From the NCBI GenBank assembly GCA_937942435.1, contig CALDEM010000014.1, positions 1 to 64,000 on the forward strand: DNA of 64,000 bases, read 5' to 3'. Every line of letters begins with the position of its first letter. Position 1 is the stretch's first letter. Source of the DNA: an uncultured Saprospiraceae bacterium. GTDB taxonomy: Bacteria; Bacteroidota; Bacteroidia; Chitinophagales; Saprospiraceae. Of the stretch, positions 50,301-58,966 are shown one piece after another. Both the position numbers and the translations under genes were made by a program. The notes below the pieces were generated by a model, which saw only the letters and a list, made by a program, of their open reading frames with translations, searched no databases and was not told the DNA's origin.

Positions 50301-50951
50301 TTAAAAGCTAATCAACTCCACATCAAATATTAAAGTCGAATAAGGAGGGATCGCTCCTCCTGCACCACGGCTCCCGTATGCAAGATCTTCAGGGATGAAG
50401 AATCTATACTTAGCTCCTGTACTCATCAATTGAAGCCCTTCAGTCCATCCAGGTATCACTCTATTAAGTGGAAAACTGATCGGCTCACCTCTGTCTACGC
50501 TGCTATCAAACATATCTCCATTGAGCAGCTTGCCAACATAGTGTACTGTTACAGATGTTGTTGCAGTTGGTTTTGGACCTTCTGCAGCTGTTAGTATTTC
50601 ATACTGTAGTCCACTAGCAGTAGTTGTAACTTCTGGTCTTTTGCCATTTTCAAGTAGGAAGTCAGCTCCTTCTTTCTTTACATTTTCGAACATGTCGTTT
50701 CTTTGATTTTGAAAATAATCATAGTTTAAGCTGTCGCTAAAATTGCGATCTAGCCTTACATCACGCTTCTCGAGTACATCCTTGATGCCTTCTAAGAGAC
50801 TTGAATATTCTAATGAGCTTGCCCCTTGACTGATTAGTCTTTGGCCCAGACTCATACCGATACTATAACTTGTTGTGTCGATAGTTACTTGACTGTATCC
50901 AGAAGCAGTTAGAAGGCTCATCATCATGAGCAGATATACTTTGATATGCAT
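50301..50951 (-). CDS. FKBP-type peptidyl-prolyl cis-trans isomerase
   Basis: TSVTVHYVGKLLNGDMFDSSVDRGEPISFPLNRVIPGWTEGLQLM...YGSRGAGGAIPPYSTLIFDVELI. Confidence 0.94.
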   Translation of the reverse strand: MHIKVYLLMMMSLLTASGYSQVTIDTTSYSIGMSLGQRLISQGASSLEYSSLLEGIKDVLEKRDVRLDRNFSDSLNYDYFQNQRNDMFENVKKEGADFLLENGKRPEVTTTASGLQYEILTAAEGPKPTATTSVTVHYVGKLLNGDMFDSSVDRGEPISFPLNRVIPGWTEGLQLMSTGAKYRFFIPEDLAYGSRGAGGAIPPYSTLIFDVELISF

Positions 50952-51062
50952 ATTGTAAAATTAGATCGCGAAAATATGTCTTATTACTCAGCTGTGCATA
51001 CTGATGATAAAGAGAAGACACCAAAAAGTTTGGGTTTTCTTTACATAGGATTGAAAAAAGTA

Positions 51063-51070
51063 TAATTTTG
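51063..51070 (+). promoter_or_regulatory. -7 box TAATTTTG upstream of tRNA-Gln
   Basis: Matches TAnnTTTG, 27 bp before the tRNA. Confidence 0.4.
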
Positions 51071-51097
51071 CGCTTCTTCTCGAAATAGAGGAGATTT

Positions 51098-51168
51098 TGA
51101 CCCATGGTGTAATGGTAACACTACGGTTTTTGGTACCGTCATTCAAGGTTCGAGTCCTTGTGGGTCAA
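51098..51168 (+). tRNA. tRNA-Gln (anticodon TTG)
   Basis: Acceptor TGACCCA/TGGGTCA, D arm GTGT..ACAC, anticodon stem ACGGT/ACCGT with loop TTTTGGT, T arm CAAGGTTCGAGTCCTTG. Confidence 0.95.
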
Positions 51169-51173
51169 CAAAG

Positions 51174-51200
51174 AGCTCTCACACTTGTGAGGGCTTTTTT
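51174..51200 (+). terminator. Intrinsic terminator of tRNA-Gln
   Basis: AGCTCTCAC-ACTT-GTGAGGGCT hairpin then T run. Confidence 0.85.
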
Positions 51201-51201
51201 G

Positions 51202-51843
51202 TTATAGGTCAGGTGTGAGACGGCCAGCCGTGTTTTTTGATTTATAGAGAAGGAAGATCACAATCATCAATATGAAGATTGATAGACCACCCAACAGGAC
51301 ATAGTTGCCTTTCAGCAATGATCCCTGTCCATATGAGGTCTTTTGCCCTTTTACAGCGATATCTATGATGTTAGTAAGCACTTCTTGATCCCCATATCTT
51401 ACTGATCCTTGATTTTCAATACTGATATTATCGGCTTGGTCGGGTGAGAAAGTAACTTCATACTCCGATGAGATATCTACCTTTTCACCAACCTTAGTGA
51501 TTGATATGGCATGTATATCGACTGTCGCATCATCAGTAGTCACAATTACCCCATGAGAAGTCTTCGTGGTATTGGGCACTAATGACAGATGTGGACTCCT
51601 TTTTGAATTATGAAAAGTCAAGTTGTGGCTTAAAGAGTCATAAGATGATATTTGCGTAGAGATGAGCACTCTATCTCCTGAATCTACCCAACCATCTAAT
51701 TGATTATCGAGGGAGAGCTCCCAAGTTTGTGTAGTAAATACGTCTTGCGCTACCATTTGCTCATAAGCAAATAGTATAAATAGGTACGTTATATATAATG
51801 CTCTCACGGCAGGCAATAGGTGATTAACATATCCAACCAGCAA
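51202..51843 (-). CDS. Exported DUF11-like single-domain protein with C-terminal TM, paralog of 52750..53376
   Basis: TWELSLDNQLDGWVDSGDRVLISTQI...; C-terminal TM YVLLGGLSIFILMIVIFLLYKSKN. Confidence 0.6.
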   Translation of the reverse strand: MLVGYVNHLLPAVRALYITYLFILFAYEQMVAQDVFTTQTWELSLDNQLDGWVDSGDRVLISTQISSYDSLSHNLTFHNSKRSPHLSLVPNTTKTSHGVIVTTDDATVDIHAISITKVGEKVDISSEYEVTFSPDQADNISIENQGSVRYGDQEVLTNIIDIAVKGQKTSYGQGSLLKGNYVLLGGLSIFILMIVIFLLYKSKNTAGRLTPDL

Positions 51844-52227
51844 GATGGGTTTTGTAATTTACTAAATCTAGCCTTAAGTCTTTAAACATTAACATATAAA
51901 TCGATCGAATATCCTGAAAATTGGGGATGTATTTGACCCAAATTCTTACTTGTAGGGGTAAATAAATCGTGTTTTATTATTCACAAGTGGATAGCCCTTC
52001 TACTCTCATTATTGGTTGACAAGGGTCTTGCCGAACCACATATCTGAACATATTATTAAATTCAATTATATTAATTAATTTAATATAATACGTAGATATT
52101 ATTCGTTTAACTTATATACTATTAATAATTGTTAAAAATACAAGGCTTTTTTAGTAAAATCTATTGATAGAATAGTCAATTTTGTCCTGTAACCTGAAGT
52201 AGACTTATATATTAAAACTAACCTGTC

Positions 52228-52722
52228 ATGAGTAAAGCTTTATACAGCGCATTCTCCTTAACCTTATTGTTTTTGTTCACGAGCTTAAGTGTTCAAGCTC
52301 AATCTCCAACAGTCATATCCATATCTACCATACCAGATCAAGCTGATTTTATAGCAAACATTGGCCCTTCAACTTGTACTACAATTAGACTTGGAGAGAC
52401 CATAAGGTTTGAAGCTTCAGGAGCATGTGGAGAAACCTTTTCATTGTCTAATGATCGCGGAATAACAACGCTAATGTCAGCGACAAATCCTGACCTTTCA
52501 TTTGATTTTACTTTTACAGAAACGGGTGAGTATACACTTTTTTGTAATGGCTCAACAGACCCAGCGTTACCTACAGCCAGCTCTGTGGCGCTATGTATAA
52601 TAGTATCAGATCCCGTACCAACAGTCGGAGAATGGGGCGTAATTACGCTGGGACTACTTATGTTGATCTTTATGGTAGCGGCTTATAAGACGCAAAGTCA
52701 TTCGACTACTGTTCTATCTTAA
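52228..52722 (+). CDS. Secreted protein with IPTL-CTERM-like sorting signal
   Basis: Signal peptide; C-terminus PVPTVGEWGVITLGLLMLIFMVAAYKTQ. Confidence 0.7.
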   Translation: MSKALYSAFSLTLLFLFTSLSVQAQSPTVISISTIPDQADFIANIGPSTCTTIRLGETIRFEASGACGETFSLSNDRGITTLMSATNPDLSFDFTFTETGEYTLFCNGSTDPALPTASSVALCIIVSDPVPTVGEWGVITLGLLMLIFMVAAYKTQSHSTTVLS

Positions 52723-52749
52723 GTCCTCAATAGGGAGTGATTGCTGTTC

Positions 52750-53361
52750 TTAGGAATGTTGACTACTTAATCTTCTAACCTTTAGACGATTGCTTATGAA
52801 GCCAAAGAGCATCCCAGTCAATAGTATCAATAATAGTGAAAGTGCATTGTCAAATAGGCCTGCTTTATCGCTTGTTGCCAAATAGGTTGATTTGACAGGG
52901 ATACTTATTTCGTTGGTCTCGACTGTTTGAGTTGGACTCGATAACTGTGTCTTATTGTATATGTGGGTTACGTGATTAGCATCAAAGTTGGCAATGGCAT
53001 CAAATGTAATGGTAGCCTCATCCCAACTTGCCTGAAGTTGGAGACCTTCAATGAGCATAATTTTATCTACTCCTTCATTACCAGAAGAAATGGTACCCAT
53101 ACTAGTTGATACTGAACCCTCAACAAGGGAAAAATGTGGATCGGCAAAAGCGTTTTGTACAGCTATAGTCTGAGACGATCGATCGTTATATGTGATGACT
53201 ATGGTATTAGAAATTATGTCACCGTTGTCTACCCAACCATTATTGTTGAGATCAGAAGTGAGCTCCCATGATTGTTCTCCATATAATTCTTGGCTAATAG
53301 AGGCTTGTGCACATAGCAGTGTTGCTAGGACAATTAATAGTATCGTTTTCATAGTTTTCAT
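52750..53361 (-). CDS. Exported DUF11-like single-domain protein with C-terminal TM, paralog of 51202..51843
   Basis: QSWELTSDLNNNGWVDNGDIISNTIVITYNDRS...; C-terminal TM; likely start MKTMKTILL, the listed ORF start is TTG. Confidence 0.6.
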   Translation of the reverse strand: MKTMKTILLIVLATLLCAQASISQELYGEQSWELTSDLNNNGWVDNGDIISNTIVITYNDRSSQTIAVQNAFADPHFSLVEGSVSTSMGTISSGNEGVDKIMLIEGLQLQASWDEATITFDAIANFDANHVTHIYNKTQLSSPTQTVETNEISIPVKSTYLATSDKAGLFDNALSLLLILLTGMLFGFISNRLKVRRLSSQHS

Positions 53362-53377
53362 CGTAAGGATAGTCAAA

Positions 53378-53409
53378 TTTACATATTAAAATATTATTTA
53401 ATATGTAAA
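53378..53409. repeat. 13-bp perfect inverted repeat (6-nt spacer) upstream of the DUF11-like gene
   Basis: TTTACATATTAAA-ATATTA-TTTAATATGTAAA. Confidence 0.7.
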
Positions 53410-53500
53410 ACGCTAATAGAAATAATTAAAATATCTAAAAACCACGGATACAGTGTTTGATTTACGACTTGTTATCCGATAAGTTTTTACTTTTAGAACA

Positions 53501-54382
53501 GTGAATTTTATCCTTTCCAACATATCTACGATCCTTCAGGTATTGCTGTTTTTAATCATGTTGGGTATGGGGATGACACTTACTGTAGGTGACTTTAAGA
53601 GGGTCGCCTTTTATCCAAAGGCTGCTATCGTAGGCCTTTTTAATCAACTTATCCTATTGCCTATTATTGGTTTTGCGATTGCGGTTGCGCTACCGATAGA
53701 ACCTGTTTTTGCCGTGGGATTGATGGTAGTAGCTGCTTGCCCAGGAGGTGCGACATCTAATCTCATCTCTCACTTGTCCAAAGGAGATACGGCACTTTCT
53801 ATTTCGATGACTGCAGTGTCTAGTATTATCACCATAGTGACGATTCCTTTCATCATTAATTTTGCTTTGGGTTATTTTTTAGAAGGAGATGCAGTAGCGA
53901 TTCAGCTACCGGTTATCCCTACTATTATTAATATCCTAAAGCTCACAGCACTACCTGTTTTGATGGGTATGATGATCAATCACTACCTGCCTAAGTTTGT
54001 ATTGTGGGCCAAAAAGCCAGTGGCGATTGGGTCTGGTGTAATTATTATAATAGCTCTTGGGGTCATGGTCTTGAAATTAGATCAGATCGGTGATGTCTGG
54101 GATTTTATAAAGGCGGTTTTTTGGAGTGTCCTTGTATTAAATCTTGTAACACTGGCAGTGGGCTTTTTCTCCGCGAGAATCCTAAAACTCAGCGCACCTC
54201 AGGCTGCGACTATATCTATAGAAAGTAGCATGCAGAACAATGTTTTAGGTATGGCCATAGCTACTTCTGCAACGATGCTTGATAACCCGCTCATGGCAGC
54301 TCCTGCGGGTGTGTATGGTATCGTGATGTGTACATCAGGTGTCATACTCATTTACATATTTAGAAGTATCATCCATGATTAG
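53501..54382 (+). CDS. Bile acid:sodium symporter (BASS) family transporter
   Basis: MLGMGMTLTVGDFKRV, AACPGGATSNLISHLSKGDTALSISMTA, IESSMQNNVLGMAIA; GTG start. Confidence 0.92.
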   Translation: MNFILSNISTILQVLLFLIMLGMGMTLTVGDFKRVAFYPKAAIVGLFNQLILLPIIGFAIAVALPIEPVFAVGLMVVAACPGGATSNLISHLSKGDTALSISMTAVSSIITIVTIPFIINFALGYFLEGDAVAIQLPVIPTIINILKLTALPVLMGMMINHYLPKFVLWAKKPVAIGSGVIIIIALGVMVLKLDQIGDVWDFIKAVFWSVLVLNLVTLAVGFFSARILKLSAPQAATISIESSMQNNVLGMAIATSATMLDNPLMAAPAGVYGIVMCTSGVILIYIFRSIIHD

Positions 54383-55112
54383 ACCTAATTATAATACTAG
54401 CGATACTACAGTCATGATAGTTGGAGGAAACAGCGGGATAGGCGTTGCACTTTCTAAGTTGCTTCTATCTATAGATGCAAGCGTCATTAGTATTGATATC
54501 CAATCGGATGCAACAGTAACTCATGAGCAGTTGATATATTATAAAGCTGATCCAAAGGCCAAGGCCGAATTAGAAAAGATAAAAGAGCAACTTGTCCAAA
54601 GTCAAGTGAGACTATATGGTCTGGTTAATCTTTCAGGAGCTATCAAATATTTTGGCCCTATTGAGACGGCTAGTGATCAAGATTGGGCGCTCACATATGA
54701 TATCAGCTTTCAGAGTTGTCTCAACAGTTGTCAAGTGTTTACAACTCTTTTGGATAAGAACGCTAAGAGCTCTATTGTTAACATGTCATCTGGATTAGCT
54801 TTTATAGGTCAGAAGAATTATGGCCCGTACTCGGCGGCTAAAGCTGCCATAGTAAGTCTAACCAAGACATTAGCGGCAGAGCTTGCACCTGATATAAGAG
54901 TTAATAGTGTTGCTCCCGGAGCTGTTGATACTGCGTTTTTAAAAAAAGAAGATGGGACTACAAGAGTTGATTTAGAAAAGTATAAACATCTAGTACCACT
55001 GGGTGAAATAGGTAAGCCAGAAGAAATTGCAAATGTGATTCTATATTTACTAAGTGAAGGGGCTTCTCATATCACTGGTGAGTGCATACATGTCAATGGA
55101 GGAGCTTCCTAA
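54375..55112 (+). CDS. Short-chain dehydrogenase/reductase
   Basis: VMIVGGNSGIGVALS, YGPYSAAKAAIVSLTKTLAAELAPDIRVNSVAPGAVDT. Confidence 0.92.
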   Translation: MIRPNYNTSDTTVMIVGGNSGIGVALSKLLLSIDASVISIDIQSDATVTHEQLIYYKADPKAKAELEKIKEQLVQSQVRLYGLVNLSGAIKYFGPIETASDQDWALTYDISFQSCLNSCQVFTTLLDKNAKSSIVNMSSGLAFIGQKNYGPYSAAKAAIVSLTKTLAAELAPDIRVNSVAPGAVDTAFLKKEDGTTRVDLEKYKHLVPLGEIGKPEEIANVILYLLSEGASHITGECIHVNGGAS

Positions 55113-55143
55113 GGCTTTAGCTGAGCGAGAAGTCCAGCTTAAT

Positions 55144-55560
55144 TTACTTTTGCAACCAATCTCCGATACCGTAAGGATCTTCTAATGGCGCTGAGACGTG
55201 TTCATGTTTGATTTTCCAATCGTCTTCTACATGAGACATCACAAAGGTGCATCTAAATCGAGTTGTAAATTTTTTTTCGTCGACCAGTATAGCTATGTCA
55301 GTGATACCACCGACCCAGCCCATCGACCCACTTATCTCTTCAAATGGACCTTCAACCCAAGTCATACTCAGTAAGCTTATAGGAGAAGAGCTAAAGTCCT
55401 TCCAACCTTTAAAGATCTGACTACAACCTAAAGTAGAAAATCGAGGTCCTTCGAGTATAACATAAGTTTCTTCAGATAGAACATAAGCATCCTTGATGCC
55501 AACCATGTCTTTCTTCTTAACGGCGTCCCAGAATTTTTCTATTCTATTAGCTAACACCAT
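55144..55560 (-). CDS. SnoaL/NTF2-like protein
   Basis: RIEKFWDAVKKKDMVGIKDAY...TRFRCTFVMSHVEDDWKIKHEHVSAPL. Confidence 0.75.
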   Translation of the reverse strand: MVLANRIEKFWDAVKKKDMVGIKDAYVLSEETYVILEGPRFSTLGCSQIFKGWKDFSSSPISLLSMTWVEGPFEEISGSMGWVGGITDIAILVDEKKFTTRFRCTFVMSHVEDDWKIKHEHVSAPLEDPYGIGDWLQK

Positions 55561-55931
55561 TACATTTTATCTATATCATCAGCAATATCTTGTAGCGTCT
55601 TATCAGGATTTTCCAGTTCTTCCATTTCTTGTTGGACTATTCTTAGGATTCTACTGATGTATTCGCTATGCCATTGTTGGCGTTCATCCGCTATGTCTTT
55701 ATTTGCTGGTACATAGTTTTCTAATTCTTCACGAGTCATGATACCCTTCGCTTCAAGTATACGCTCTAGACTATCCACTCTTTCTCTTACAACTGCTAAC
55801 TCCATCCCTATAGCCATTGTGATATTGAGCACTCTTTCTATAGCCGGATCCTTAAAGAAGTATGGGCGTTTACCTTTAGGTTTATTGGAAGCGATGGAGA
55901 TATAATCTATTTCGGGATTTTCTTTACTCAC
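55560..55931 (-). CDS. Hypothetical helical protein in catabolic cluster
   Basis: Translationally coupled to the SnoaL-like gene; no recognised domain. Confidence 0.6.
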   Translation of the reverse strand: MSKENPEIDYISIASNKPKGKRPYFFKDPAIERVLNITMAIGMELAVVRERVDSLERILEAKGIMTREELENYVPANKDIADERQQWHSEYISRILRIVQQEMEELENPDKTLQDIADDIDKM

Positions 55932-55991
55932 AGTTGTTTCTAATTATTATGTGATATAATATCTTGAAGTTTATATTGGCAATACACTCGT

Positions 55992-57179
55992 CTATCTTTT
56001 CCAAGCACCAAATACATTCCAGATCGGGGACCTGCCATGATCTTCTGGCTCGTCTGCTTTCTGAGTGCCATCATCGAGGTCATTGATAGCTTTTGCTCCT
56101 ATTTGCATGTATTCATTTCGGTCAAAACCGCAGTCCTCCATCAGATCTTTAGGATCTATGTCATGCATCTTTGACCAGTAAGGCTCGCTGTTATTATAAG
56201 CATCCCAATCTCTGATCCACTGCTCGTAGAAGCTCATGTCATCAGTATACTGTGGTTGTTCTATATGCATAGTGATACCGTCTTTTTTTAAAGTACGATA
56301 CACTTCCTTCATGATATTGTAAATAGATTTGCCTCCTGTCTCATGCAAAAACATCGTAGTCTGTATCCAATCAAATGATTCAGCTTCAAATGGAAGATTA
56401 GAAGCCTCCGCTTGCATAAATGTTACATTTTCTATGCCTAGTGCAACCATGCGTGCATGACCATATTTTAACATCGGCCGCCCAGTGTCTATGGCTATAA
56501 TCTCAGCGTCTGGATATCTTCTTGCAATTGGAATAACGTTATGACCCATACCACATCCGATATCTAATATCCTCTTCGGCTGAAAATCAGGATAAGTAGT
56601 AGTCATCCAATCTGCCATCGCTTTTCCACCGCCATCACTGTACTTACCCAACAGGCCTGCTGTCGTTACAAATAGTCCTCCATCATAGTTTGCAGCATTT
56701 GAGACATCGCCCTCAAAAAGTTCTGTATGATAGCTCCCTGGCATGAGGTGATTGTCTACTGCAAGGAGGTATGGCGGAACCTTAACATCATCATTTAGGA
56801 TGAGCGAATTGGGTTTTTGTGCATTGAGTTTTTCAACTTTCTCTTTTAGCTTAAGCCCTTGTCTATACGTCAGAGACCGACCAGCTTGTTGTCTCATCTC
56901 CATGGTTGATCGTCGCATAGCTGACCATATCTGATAATGAGGATCATCTGACATAGCATCATCAACCTCATTCTTAGATTGAAAAGTTCTGCCTTTCTCT
57001 TTTTCAAATTTTGGCTTGACCCGATTCTCGTATGCGATCTTATTTCCTTGCGAGACATGGGCTAAGTGTTTGTTCAGGCTGGCTAGAAAATTGTAGCGCG
57101 CTTTCTCATCACTAGTGGTTTCTGGAAATACTTCGTGCTTCGCAATCTTATCATACGTAGGTGGTAGATTCTTTGCCAT
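55992..57179 (-). CDS. Class I SAM-dependent methyltransferase with ~180-aa N-terminal extension
   Basis: RILDIGCGMGHNVIPIARRYPDAEIIAIDTGRPML...FDWIQTTMFLHET. Confidence 0.88.
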   Translation of the reverse strand: MAKNLPPTYDKIAKHEVFPETTSDEKARYNFLASLNKHLAHVSQGNKIAYENRVKPKFEKEKGRTFQSKNEVDDAMSDDPHYQIWSAMRRSTMEMRQQAGRSLTYRQGLKLKEKVEKLNAQKPNSLILNDDVKVPPYLLAVDNHLMPGSYHTELFEGDVSNAANYDGGLFVTTAGLLGKYSDGGGKAMADWMTTTYPDFQPKRILDIGCGMGHNVIPIARRYPDAEIIAIDTGRPMLKYGHARMVALGIENVTFMQAEASNLPFEAESFDWIQTTMFLHETGGKSIYNIMKEVYRTLKKDGITMHIEQPQYTDDMSFYEQWIRDWDAYNNSEPYWSKMHDIDPKDLMEDCGFDRNEYMQIGAKAINDLDDGTQKADEPEDHGRSPIWNVFGAWKR

Positions 57180-57232
57180 ACTTCTTTTGTTATGTGTATT
57201 ACGTTAATGTAATTATATCAATTGTGATTGTC

Positions 57233-58852
57233 TTAACTGACGTAACCAAGTTTTTTATCCATCTGGATCGCGCTCTGTTTTCGTTTAGAGACTGGGCCAT
57301 AACCAGCACCACCAGGGAGAGTAAGTATAAGCTCTTCTCCAGGATGAAGTTTATCAAGTCCCTTTGCAGGAAATGTTCTTTCTGGAATAATTTGATATCC
57401 TCCCATTGCTCCGTTCTCTCCTTGCAAGAGACCTTGTGCAGCCGTAACTGTTTTCTCTGTTAAGAGTGATATATTGATGCTTTCTTCACCTATATTCTTA
57501 AATCCAAATCGTTGCCCTAGTCCCCCTCTGTATTGTCCTTGACCGGCAGTATCAGGTAGTAAGCATTTTTGTGTAACCATGACAGGCACGTCATTTTCTA
57601 GAACTTCTATAGGTACGTTGGCAACATTTGTAGGGAAGCTTAAGACATGTTCGCCATCAAGACCTGGCCTAGCACCATATCCTCCATTTAAGAAGAAGTA
57701 CTCAACGTATTCTTCACCTTTATGAGTACCATTGAGTACAACACACCAACATGCGCTACCACAGTCGGCTTGTACTTTATCCGGTATGGCTTGAGCCAAG
57801 GCACCGAAGACAACAGAATGAAGCATGTTGCCAGTGATATTACGTGCGCCTAATGGCGCGGGTTTCTGAGCATTGAGCAAACTGCCTTCTGGGGCCCAGA
57901 CTTTGATGGGTTTGAAAGCACCATCATTGTTAGGAACCTCTGGACTAAACGCACACTTGATCGGATAGGCTGTATATGCATATGTATAGTTGAGGACAGC
58001 ATTGATACTCAATGGATGCTGACCAGATGTGCCAGTATAGTCGACGCTGATATTGCTCCCTTTTATTTCTACATCTATCTCAAAGTGACAGCCGGTACCA
58101 AGTCCATCACCATCAGTCTCATAGGTGTATTTGTAATTACCGTCTGGTGCCTTTGTTATTGCTTCTCTCATAGCTTTTTCGGAAGCATTAATGATGAGAT
58201 CAGAAACTTCTTCGAGATCCGTCATATCATTTTCGTGCATGAGATTCTTGAGGGATTTAATCCCTTGAGTATTTGCGGCTACTTGCGCTTTTATATCACC
58301 TAGAGTCTGCCGTGAAGCTCTAACATTGTGATCTATGATGTTAAATAAAGTCTCGTTGGGCACACCCTTGATATAGAGTTTTGTCGGTGGCACCATGAGT
58401 CCTTCTTCATACAGATCTCTTGCTCCAGCGCCCCAAAGTACTCCTCCCATATCAGGAGAATGAGCGATGGTGCCTATAAAGCCGATGATACTGTCATTAT
58501 GAAATATCGGAGATACGATGCCAATATCTGGCTTGTGACCGGCACAAAGCCATGGGTTATTGGTCATCACTACATCTCCCTCTTCCCATTGGTCTAATGG
58601 GAAATAATCCTTTATCAATGCCTTGGTTAACATAGGTATCACGCCTAAAAACGACGGAACGGAGATACTTGATTGGGCAATAGCTCTTCCATGAGCATCC
58701 ATCAGTACTACAGCAAAGTCATTAGACTCTCTTGTCACCGTTGAAAACGATGTCCTCTGAAGAGTTGTGCCCGCTTCGTCAACTATGCTGATCAGTCTCG
58801 ACCATAGTATGCTCAGAGAGATGGAATCAATTTTTTGATCTATTAATGACAT
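57233..58852 (-). CDS. hyuB: Hydantoinase B/oxoprolinase family protein
   Basis: TSFSTVTRESNDFAVVLMDAHGRAIAQS, NNPWLCAGHKPDIGIVSPIF, GGLGQRFGF, LPGGAGYGP. Confidence 0.92.
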   Translation of the reverse strand: MSLIDQKIDSISLSILWSRLISIVDEAGTTLQRTSFSTVTRESNDFAVVLMDAHGRAIAQSSISVPSFLGVIPMLTKALIKDYFPLDQWEEGDVVMTNNPWLCAGHKPDIGIVSPIFHNDSIIGFIGTIAHSPDMGGVLWGAGARDLYEEGLMVPPTKLYIKGVPNETLFNIIDHNVRASRQTLGDIKAQVAANTQGIKSLKNLMHENDMTDLEEVSDLIINASEKAMREAITKAPDGNYKYTYETDGDGLGTGCHFEIDVEIKGSNISVDYTGTSGQHPLSINAVLNYTYAYTAYPIKCAFSPEVPNNDGAFKPIKVWAPEGSLLNAQKPAPLGARNITGNMLHSVVFGALAQAIPDKVQADCGSACWCVVLNGTHKGEEYVEYFFLNGGYGARPGLDGEHVLSFPTNVANVPIEVLENDVPVMVTQKCLLPDTAGQGQYRGGLGQRFGFKNIGEESINISLLTEKTVTAAQGLLQGENGAMGGYQIIPERTFPAKGLDKLHPGEELILTLPGGAGYGPVSKRKQSAIQMDKKLGYVS

Positions 58853-58865
58853 ATAGGATTCACCT

Positions 58866-58892
58866 AAATTAGTTAATAAAGTTAACTAATTT
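58866..58892. promoter_or_regulatory. 27-bp perfect inverted repeat upstream of hyuB
   Basis: AAATTAGTTAA-TAAAG-TTAACTAATTT. Confidence 0.7.
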
Positions 58893-58966
58893 TTTTGATT
58901 GCGTTTTCTTTTATATCTGTTAACGTTTGGTCCACTCTAACCACGTATATAGATATCTATTGATCC

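Noticed and set aside
51098-53500. tRNA-Gln as an integration site for a mobile element
   Set aside because: No integrase and no repeated tRNA 3' end seen downstream
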